A stretch of 64,000 bases of DNA, from contig AP026539.1 in assembly GCA_026075535.2 (NCBI GenBank), positions 558,001 to 622,000 of the forward strand. Reading direction: 5' to 3'. Each line of letters begins with the position of its first letter. Within the stretch, counting starts at the first letter, position 1. Under the pieces are notes generated by a model, which was not told the origin of the DNA, searched no databases, and was given only the letters and a program-made list of their open reading frames with translations. Source of the stretch: Tricholoma matsutake. Its lineage: Eukaryota > Basidiomycota > Agaricomycetes > Agaricales > Tricholomataceae. Shown in pieces: positions 55,099 to 64,000 of this stretch. Both the position numbers and the translations under genes were made by a program.

Positions 55099-55944
55099 TT
55101 ATGGTTTGAACAATGTAAGCATTGTTAGACAATAATATTCCCTATCACCTTGATCACATCGTGGTAATGAACCACTAAGAAAATTGGGCACTATGTTGTC
55201 CTCATCAATACAATCAACGTGATGTGTTTGGAATTGTGGATGAGCCTTCATAAATTGATGTTTCTCTTCCTCATCTTCATACAACTGCTGAGCATTTCCA
55301 TCACCGATATTTAATTCATCACCAGTTTCATCATCTACATCTTTATCATCATCATCATCATCAGTTGGCTCGTCAAGTGAATCATAATCAGTAGAATCCC
55401 AATTTTTTTGGTCAGATCCTCCACCTGATTGAAGGATATTTGAATCAAGAACCTCATTATTGTTAAGAATGTCAAGCTCATCAATTTCATCATCAATCAT
55501 TTCTTTGTCATATTCATTTGTTACTTCTTGCTTTTTGTCAAATTCTGCTTGCTGGACCTTTGACCGCTTTGTTTTTGTACATTGTCTGACCCAATCATAC
55601 AAGCTGAGATCATTGTATATGAATGGCCGATGCATGTAGTCTTGAACATTTGACAAGCCTACATATTTGCCCATATTTTTGTTTAAAACCACTTTGGCTG
55701 GCTTGTCACCTTCTTTAGGTGATTCCCAGGCACTTTGGATTTCTTGCACATAATTTCTCCAGTAGAAATTAACAAACTTGTGGCCAGTATAGTGATCAGG
55801 ATTTCCTAACAAATACATGTTAGCCATCGGACTGCCTATCTCCATCTTTGCTATAAGTGCATTAACAATCTTTGTCATTAATGACCTTGCAGTGCTTTTA
55901 TGGTCTGTAGAATCTGTAATAAGCTCAGAGTTTTGATCAAACAC
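55099..55944 (-). pseudogene. Helitron region between Rep and helicase
   Basis: A 281-codon minus frame joins Rep to the helicase in the ancestral protein. It contains MYLLGNPDHYTGHKFVNFYWRN split over conserved positions typical of Helitron proteins after the Rep tyrosines, a long Asp/Glu-rich linker (about 55310-55500) and YYCLTMLTLFKP at the end. The frame is closed by TAA at 55099-55101 and separated from Rep by TGA at 55948-55950 where CGA fits. No independent enzyme domain is recognised. The acidic linker is probably a flexible connector. Confidence 0.85.
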
Positions 55945-55947
55945 ATG

Positions 55948-57210
55948 TCAAATTGTATCAAATATTGAATATGTCTTCAGGCCAGGCTTGGTCACATAAT
56001 CAGAGACATAAACTATAATAGCTTTGATTGCAGTTCCAGACAGAAGGCTTGTTGTATCAGTGTTGCAACGAAGAAGATAAGTTATTAATGGAGTAAAAGT
56101 ATTCAGCCATGATTCACCCTTTTTAATCATTAATGCACCTGTCAATGGATCAACCATAGTTTGCTCTACAACATCCCGTGGAAACCGTGCTCTGCATCGC
56201 CCTTGCTTGTTCAAACAACCTTTTTTTATATCATTTCCATCTTTATCTTTAGTTGTCATGTGGCAGCTGTGAACATTTGAATGCAGGACCAGATCGTCTA
56301 CTGTTTGTCTAAAATGTGACCACCAACTCTTGAGCTTTTCACAGTTTTCACAAGAGTCACATCTAGTTTCCTGGCATCGCTCTGGAGGAGGTTCTGGCAT
56401 AGTTTTAGTGGGATCAAGATATTCAGAGTCATTATGTTGTGCTTCTTTGACATGCTGGTTTACATCAGCAGTGTGGCCATTGAAAAATTCACCCTTATAT
56501 ACAGATTTTATATATTCAACCATCTTCTGTTGAAAATCTGAAGATCGATCCATAATTCGATTCCGAATCTCCTGAGGTGACAATGCATTCTTTATCCAAA
56601 TCAACATATGTAGATGTAGTGTCAATCGACCTTGTTGTTCAACAGTGCCATAATATGCAGAAGTTTCTCCAAACATTCCAGGATGCTTTTGTCCTATGCC
56701 TAAAACATTTTTTATAAATGCCTGACACATAAAATCAAAAAATCTTGCAGCAGCAGTAGGATTATTGGCAACCAGATGGAATGTATTGTCAGGTAATCTT
56801 ATGTTGGGTTTGAACTCCTCATCTGTGTCAACAAAGTAAAGACATATTGGATGCTTGTTGTCTGCAGGTGATAGCATAATGAACCATGATGGTGCTCCAA
56901 TATATGACATAAGGGACCAGATCTCATTCCGCATATATTTTTTGGAAGCTGCAGAACCTTTAACATGACCGCTGACAACCTCCAGATCACCCATTAGCTT
57001 GTAGCATAATTTTTCTGCATCTGTTTCTGGCTTAACATGGATGTTCTGGCTTAATTGAGTAGAAATGTCTGTCAAAACATTCAAGTCAAGATTGTGTAAT
57101 TGGTCTGTCACTTGTGAGAAGTAAGCCTTGTCTGCAGTTAAATATCCTCCAGTAGTGCTTTCTTGAATTTGTTCATGGTTTAAAGCAATAAGTGCAAATC
57201 CTGGATCCAT
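55948..57210 (-). pseudogene. Helitron Rep (HUH endonuclease) domain
   Basis: A 420-codon frame, bounded on each side by TGA at positions fitting CGA (57217-57219 and 55948-55950). It shows the Helitron-like N-terminal region (LTADKAYFSQVTDQL), SWFIMLSPAD, the HUH metal-binding motif in RLTLHLHMLIW (HLH at 56608-56616), a Cys-rich insert (CQETRCDSCENC; about 56335-56385) and the nucleophile pair YVSDY (55996-56010) in IVYVSDYVTKPG. Rep nicks one strand and joins it to the target in rolling-circle transposition. Both catalytic Tyr and both His are preserved, so only stops have disabled the protein. Confidence 0.95.
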
Positions 57211-57216
57211 TTGGAA

Positions 57217-59628
57217 TCACTTGTCATGATACAGCAGAAGATGTTTCTTATGTGCCAGGCCTGATAAACAGCCTTGATGATGGCTGTTACCAATTCCACC
57301 TAGTCCATATGGAAATAGCCATGGCATCATAGATGGAAAAAGTTGTGGATTGTTGTATATCGACTCAGGCTGAGGTGCATGACCAACAAATGCTATTTTT
57401 CCATCCTTTGTAAGATGCTCCAAAGCTCTTGCTTTAATTGTTTCAAGTGTCATCGCTGAAAATTCTTCTCCCGTGAGGCCATGTACTACAAATGAACAAT
57501 CACCTCTTTCAACTCCTTCTTCTTCTTCATTATCATGCACACTCATAGCTTCCTTGTCCTTGTTTAAGATGGACTGGCAGTAATCAATAACCACTGGTGT
57601 TCCATTCTCTGGATATTTATGCAGGTTGTCTTCAGAAAGTTTGATGTCGTGGTCATCAATATGATTCAATTTCAACCATTGCAGTGCTTTTCCAACTTGT
57701 TTATGCCGAACGAGCAAAGGTGTTTGTTGAATATCTTTTTTGGTTGGTTGACACAGCCCTGTAAATATGCATGCTAAAACCTGATCAAGTTCCTCAAGTG
57801 GGGGTGGAAATACATTGTATAGCTTGGGAATGGGATTTTGAAAGCTTATTGCATTTGCTCTCATTTTATATCGTCCTGAAGCAATATGAACAATACATCT
57901 ATTATGGCGTACTCATGATATGAGAATTTTTTCTACAAATGTCAATCCAGTAAGTTCGGAAGGCACTTTGCCTATCCAAAAGCCATTAGCCAATGCCATG
58001 GAAGGGCAATTTCCCTTATCCAAATGTTTATGGCATGTCGTACACATACCAACACAATCATAATCAATTATAGGGCCCTCAATCTCTTGTTGCTCTTGTA
58101 ACTCACTTTCTCGTTCAATTGAGGTTACACCCTGTCGTTTGAGGGGATCAAGACTGCACTGGACATCTTTTAATGGAATAATATTTTTTTTCAAAGTAAA
58201 TTGACCACAGACTGCACATCCTACTTCTTCGAACTGAGAGGGGTGTGTATCATTGCAAAACCCTGTAATAATTTTATGAAGGAGCTTGTTATTTGGAGGA
58301 GATGATGGAAATTTACATGCTTTCTTGTTTTTGTACTGTTTCTTATTTTGCAATGCTTTTGTTTGTTTGAAGGATGTTGTGCTCTTTGTACAACTATAGG
58401 ACTTGTTTTTATTTTTTCTATGTCCTGCTTTGGTGATGCCATCCCTCCAGGTGTTATACAAAACATTGAGAACTGGTTTAAAAACAAAGATGTTGTCATA
58501 ACAATGACTGGAACAGAAATGACCACTGAGTGTATTTAGTATTGTTGCTAGCGGTGCTTTGTATGCTACAAATACACCATGGCTCTTTGCTACTGACTTT
58601 GCTTGGCCTAATGTAAGGTGATTTATTATTGAACTCAGTGGCATGTGGCATACCAGCAGATCACTATTTTGTCTAGCGGCATCTATTGCATTCTGATAGA
58701 GCATGTGCGAAACAAAGCAATACTGGGTACTATCATCGATATTTGAATTGGGACCATTTGGAAGAAGATATGAATGTAGTATCCCATATGTGATATGCAA
58801 CTTTCCTCCACCAACTAACATTGCATTTGTAGTGACTGGTCTATCATTCACTTCAGTTTCTGAGTTATGGCACATTGTGATGGTAGACAATAAGAAGTGC
58901 ATGTATAACATGATCTGGTGGATGCCAAATAAAAGCCCACACAACATAACATAATGCACCGGATTGCGTTGCATCAGGAATATCAATGAATCCTGATGTG
59001 ATGGTTTGCATGTTGAATTGCGGGCCATATTAATATAGTCATGCTTAAGCATATAAGCATGCATAGCAACAATTTGACAAACATGTGTCGGATTCATATG
59101 CATTGAGACGATGTGAAGCAATGACATCCAATTGGATGATATCAATTGCTGTGAATAAAGATAATCCCAAAAAATCAGTCGCCATATAAGCAACTTCAGT
59201 CTCAAAAGTTGCGAAGGAATGTTCATCAACAATTTGTTTACTCTCAAAAGTTGTGAACAAATGTTCATCAACAACAAACTATTGTTTGATAAAGCCTCAG
59301 AAATGTCTAAACAAATCTGGTAGATTGATGAGCGATCATCAATGTTATAATTCCCATTGTTCAAGATCTTCCACGAGTTGGATAAAGCTCCAGAAATGTC
59401 TGAAGAAGTCCGGTAGATTGACAAGTAATCATCAATGTTATCATTCCCATCGTTCAAGATTTTGCACAAGTTTGAGAGTAACCCAGTGTTGCCTAGCACA
59501 AGAAAAGAGCTATATGTTGGCAAACTTTCTTCAGAGACATAGTTCCCCATAGTCCAGCTGTTCAAAGATGGCCCAACAAACTTTGACCAGCTTGGACCAT
59601 CAATAGGAACACCACAAGACCAAAACAA
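57217..59628 (-). pseudogene. Helitron N-terminal region (DUF6570-like)
   Basis: Two frames: 57913-59628 and 57217-57864, separated by TGA at 57913-57915 (ISRVRHNRCIV expected). The C-terminal half carries a Cys pair (CAVCGQFTL about 58210), a second cluster (CVGMCTTCHKHL about 58040), GFWIGKVPSELTGLTF and MRANAISFQNPIPKLYN followed by VFPPPLEELDQVLACIFTG. This is the domain that precedes Rep in many fungal Helitron proteins (DUF6570 from memory). The first ~150 residues contain internal duplications and no known domain. The true start codon is uncertain; the frame begins at a TTG and could extend upstream. Confidence 0.85.
59288..59473 (-). repeat. 93-bp tandem duplication in Helitron N-terminus
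   Basis: GATAAAGC-TC-AGAAATGTCT starts at 59288 and 59381; 31 codons are repeated (ILN-GN-NIDD...SIY...DISEALSN). A shorter 48-bp duplication (TCTCAAAAGTTG...AATGTTCATCAACA) lies at about 59200-59275. Both preserve the frame. Confidence 0.88.
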
Positions 59629-60492
59629 ACTGAGATGATCCCAAGATCCATTACTACTTGCATATGAGAAAACTTCTTTCTTTGAGCATGTGCAGACTTA
59701 CTTGAATGTTAAAGGTATAGCAGAAGTTAAATGAGCAACACAAAGGCAACAAAAAGTTACAAGTAGTAATAACATGTTGGTGATGAGAAGCAAAGTGCAA
59801 AGTAATGTGAGCATGCTGAAACGTCAACAAACATCACGTGGTTTCAAGATCAAATGCGGTCTCATCTTTGGAAGTCTTATCAAAGTCTTATCGCTGCAAC
59901 AACTATGAGCAAGGAGAATACAAAGACAGTGGAATCTACCATTGCTAGTGCCAGCGTCAGTTCTGAGTGAGCCATTAATTCTACATTGGAATATTTAACA
60001 AACTAGTTGCAGGCATGTAACAGACACCATTGCATCCAGTGAACCACCTCAGATCGTGATCAATGTAGCTTCTATGCCTCAGGATATGCTTCAGGTGAGA
60101 ATAGCGAATAGGTTACAATGGCTCATGCATGTTAACTTTGAACAAATTCATCAGCATGGCCATAGCGATCCTAGAGATCCACCTGGTGGCAATACTATCC
60201 TGATCATCACAGGAAGAAGATAAATAGGGTGCCCTGATGTGAAACAATCTGTAACAATAAAGTTACCTTGTACAATATTTAATATTACATATGTACAATG
60301 ATTTGATTGACAAGATCGAAGACTTCGAGAACATGCACGGCATCCACCGCGGCCCTCTGCCACCTGCTGCGACCCGCCCCCATTGATGGGACCCATGTGT
60401 GTCAGAGGAAACCCTTAAATTCCCCGAGATAAGTACAATGATTCTCAAGATATTAATGAGCAATTGTTACAAGACACATTTACAAATGATAA
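59629..60492. other. Region upstream of Helitron, no gene recognised
   Basis: A Helitron 5' terminus (TC after an A) should lie here, but it cannot be located without related copies. No supported coding frame. Confidence 0.5.
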
Positions 60493-63400
60493 CTATTTTA
60501 CAAGCTGTGTGTATTTACAAAGGCCATGCTCTAACATATCAATACCATAGCCAATCAACTCCTTTTCCTCTGCAGTGAGATTGGTCTCAAGATAGTTGTG
60601 CAAGAACGAAAGTCCAATCTCAACCTCCTGAAGGGACGGATTTGGTGATTTGACAATACCAAGGTGTTGCAAACCAAGTATAGTGCCTTTATCTACATCA
60701 AACATCAGCCTTGCCATCTGTTGGACTGTAGGTTTTTCCACCACTCCTGCGTTTGCTAGATCACCACATATAAGCAGTGCTGTCAGCTCACCAATATTTG
60801 GGAAGTTTGGAGGAGGGTTCTTTCCATGGTTCTGCAGCTTCAACTTCTTTTTCTCCTCCTTTGGATCATGATCAGCAAAGTTGTCAATGACTTCGGGCTC
60901 AATGGGTTGTGAAGACAAGAAGTAAAACAAGGACATGATACCATTGAACTTGTTCACGGAGAAGTCGGTCCATTTGTCTCACAAAGCCCAGTATTTCTCG
61001 ATCAACTCCAGTGTTCAGTGATGGTTGGCAGGACCGTAGGTGTTTGAAATAACAAAATATTTTTCTTCTTTGGTTGAGCCTTCTCCATTTTTGTAAGAAA
61101 TCCAATCCTCCAAGCTTGCAAACCGACCCCCATGAGTATGAGCAAATTCAGAACCATAAAAAGTTCCACAATGACAGAGAATATTCCAGAAATCTTCTGG
61201 TGTCAAACCATCTTTCAATCCATCATAGACTGTATCAATTGCACATTTTCAAGTGGGTGCACATTCCCTAAATGGAAGAAAGTGGTCAGGTCTGTTTGCA
61301 ACTTTGGACAGCATCGGATCCTTGCTTTTTAGATATGGCTTTGTTCCATTCTTGATTATAGGCATCAGCATCCAAAGATACGGGAGAAAGACATTGCATT
61401 GAGACAATAGATCATCTGGTGTTGATGATATAGGCAATGAAGGGGGGGAAGGTGTGATAACAGCTGGAATCCGTGATTGTGTAGGCTTTCTTGTAGGCTG
61501 TGACATCCACAGGCTATGAAGATCTGATAAGATGTCTAGAGCCAAGTGCAGCAGAGATGATGAATCCATGAAACCTGCTGTACGCAGACTGATGCGGAGA
61601 GTGCCGATGACTTTATCGAAATCTTTAATTGTAAGGTTTCTTTTACACTGCACACCCAAGAGTATTCCAATGGGATCATTATACAAACGCCACATCAGAC
61701 CAAGGAGAAGCACAGAGGCTGGAGGTACAGAAAGAATCATATCCATGGCTTTGTATTGCAGAATCTGTTTAGGTTCAGAAGGGAAATAGAGCCATGGTTT
61801 GAGGCAATCATTAACTGCATCAATAGTGCGTGAAGTGAGGGACTTTGTATTTGAAAGTACATGGGGTATCAAGGGAAGGGAGGTAGTCTTCTGAACAAAA
61901 GTTGATTGTCTGGCTTGATCCAATACTGGATGTGTGATAGCGTTCAATGTCATTTATTAGATGTTGAAGCCAATTAGATGAGGATGATCGTGATGGTGAT
62001 GAATACGCTGAACTAATCTCCATTTGAAGCCAGTTTATAATCTTCCATTCTGACATCATGATGATGCTTTGCATATAGCAGAGCTCCACAGCAGTGATGG
62101 ATCTATAATGTTCCAACCCTTTGAGCCGATTCCATAAAGCCGGCACTAACTTGGCAGTTTCAGGTTCAGAAGGCCTGTCATTTAATAGCCCCATCATAGC
62201 ATTGATATTATGTGTGATTGACCAAGTGTTTTCAGAAGGCTTTTCATCTGAACAAGCATGTAAGTCCTGGATAAAATCCTCGATTGCATGAAATACAGAT
62301 ATTGAACTAAACATATCAACAAAAGATTCTGTTGGATGACGTTCTTTAATAATGTCAGCTTACTACCAAAGAATGAACATTTCATAATACATACGAAGAT
62401 TAACTTCAATGGCTTCTGATGCATAAACATGAGTTATTTTTGAATTTGATTCAACAGTATCCTTTCTTGGATCATAAGGAGAATCGTCCATGGACATGTT
62501 GTCTTCAGAGAGGGATGATAGCAATGATAATTCTTCATCACTTCCAAGACCAAAGGAATATGGTAATGTTCTAAGCAGGCCAAGAGTAGCATTCTTGACC
62601 AGCTCAACAATATCAGGTTCCACAGGTGAAACCACAGAGTGAGCGCTGTCAACCTGCATACAATCATCATCTTGGGAAATAACATTTTGAGGAGGTCGGT
62701 GTGTGTTTTCTTTCTCAAAGTCACTGTCGTTGTCTGAATTGTCAGTCAGTTGGTAATCGTCATCTTTAAATTATAAGGTAAATGCTATGAAAACATTTGA
62801 TTGATACTATATTACATACCCATGTTTGTATCACCATCATATCCATCATCGATTGGCTTGCACGATGAAGAAGAAGGAATGAGTATACCATCAAACACAA
62901 GTTTACTCTTTCCTTTTCGCTTCTTTTTGGCATTTGAAGATGAGACCGAGGAATTCTGTGGTGGTCTTGGTGGTGGAGCTGCTTTATTTAATAAGGAACA
63001 AGTTTCTGGTCAAGCATATTATCAGCAGAAAGTTTTATAACCAGAACTGACAAACGCTTACATCTTCAAGCGACTGGATTATTAATTTCATCGTGCACGG
63101 GGCCATCTGCTTTTCATTTATCAGTAACCAGAGTTAATATCAAGTACAATTGCATTACCAATATCCATGTTTGCCAGTCTTCTCTCATTCGTATCAGGCA
63201 GTCAGTTGTTGTTGATGGCATTCATGACTAAATTCAATGCAGCCTGGCCAGCTACAGGATAATCATTTGATGGCATTGAACTTTTATCTTGCTTAGTGTG
63301 TTGTCCTAAAATATAACAAGTTATCCAATGAAATCAAACTTATAAGGCATGAATACATACACTTTGAAGCGATGGTAGACTTATTGGTTTTCTTCTGACT

Positions 63401-64000
63401 TGGAGCTGCTGGACATTGCTCAAGGTAATCCATATGTTAAAAGTAATAGATTCATACCCTTTCTCTTTCTTGAAGGGCCATCCCTCTTAGTAGCTCTTTG
63501 AAAAGGTCTGACATCTCTTCCAACCAAATGTGGAATGAACTTTGCACCATCTGCTTCCTGTTCCAAAAACTCCGACACCACAAATTTTATGGCATTGATT
63601 GAACGACGGTCAGCATCCATCATCCTTGGATCCTCTAGTCCTTCAGGTAAAGAATGAGTATACCCCGTTGGGGCGTACAGCAAATCCTTGGCATGGACTC
63701 TATTTCCATTGATCTCAGCAGGAAAAGCACTCAGGAAAACTTTTGGATTGATGCATGCTTGGCATTCAATGGGAAGTTGTTGAAGGAAATAATTGTTTAT
63801 AAGAAGAAGATTTCAACAAGAATATTCAAAGAGATCATGGTTTTCCATCATTACGGGACCATCAGTCAACCAAGTTGCTTCATTTGAAGGCTCAATGGGA
63901 TCGTAAGCATCTTCGCTAAGCAAAAAATAAATTTCAGCATATCAACAAAAGCTGATGTAGATTGTGACTCACAGCATGCTTGTCATCTCAGGAGCTAGGG
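60493..64000 (-). pseudogene. Multi-exon gene of unknown function, probably inactivated
   Basis: Minus strand, open at the window end. Exons inferred from coherent frames and GT-AG borders: 63973-64000+, 63458-63915, 63363-63418, 63159-63305, 63063-63109, 62820-63005 and 60493-62763. Introns are 47-62 bp. Parts: QQLPIECQACINPKVFLSAF, RRSINAIKFVVSEFLEQEAD, basic KRKRKGK tracts, an acidic stretch (DNSDNDSDFEKE), then a large helical region (PYLWMLMPIIKNGTKPYLKS; WISYKNGEGSTKEEKYFV) ending with TAG at 60493-60495. I do not recognise it. In-frame TGA codons (near 63800, 63205, 63070, 61249, 61015, 60970) fit CGA, two adjacent stops occur near 62362, and a one-base shift near 61955. Introns and composition point to a host-derived or domesticated gene family under the same decay as the transposons. 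Confidence 0.6.

Overview
The window looks like a transposon-choked, heterochromatin-like block from a filamentous basidiomycete, probably an Agaricomycete. The evidence is short (about 45-60 bp) GT-AG introns, chromodomain Ty3 elements, a RepHel Helitron with a DUF6570-like N-terminus, a TET/JBP-type dioxygenase relic, and fossil CRESS-type Rep sequences of a kind known from mushroom genomes. No prokaryotic features and no rRNA or tRNA genes were seen. No intact protein-coding gene could be defended; almost everything recognisable is broken.

Layout. 1-3270: minus-strand TET/JBP-like pseudogene plus tandem repeats. 3584-5826: 5'-truncated Ty3 chromovirus fragment with part of its LTR. 5827-9493: truncated minus-strand copy of Ty3 family A (element 1). 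9540-10307: integrase tail of another Ty3 family. 10308-12930: AT-rich, no gene. 12935-14430: two tandem Rep-like relics. 14444-20730: a Ty1/copia element whose gag is split by a second complete copia element (TSD AACTG). 20731-23118: no gene, tandem repeats. 23119-29607: complete family A element 2 (minus, TSD CATAG) whose 5' LTR holds a reverse-oriented solo LTR (TSD TTACC). 30500-40045: two degraded host-type genes, one split by complete Ty3 family B element 4 (31347-38614, 242-bp LTRs), the other (SNF2-like helicase) by a MITE-like element (39271-39747, 9-bp TSD). 40460-42748: tandem repeats, a TCGA-rich block and perfect hairpins. 42744-48610: complete family A element 3 (plus, TSD GAAAG). 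48965-49760: unknown pseudogene. 49761-51700: two opposite-facing minisatellite arrays. 51722-59628: a nearly full-length Helitron ending in a cysteine-peptidase-like domain. 60493 to the window end: a multi-exon gene of unknown function with many TGA stops.

One process explains most of the decay. Premature stops in nearly every unit are TGA where a paralogue or the family expects arginine CGA, and LTR pairs differ mainly at CpG sites, as expected from deamination of methylated CpG (RIP-like) in silenced repeats. The TET/JBP-like relic, a family that in relatives oxidises 5-methylcytosine, carries the same damage. Family A LTRs carry a TATA box about 34 bp upstream of an 11-nt sequence complementary to the primer site, which suggests Tf1-like self-priming. 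The copia elements instead show a PBS resembling the anticodon arm of initiator tRNA-Met, and family B a 3'-end tRNA PBS, so three priming modes may lie side by side.
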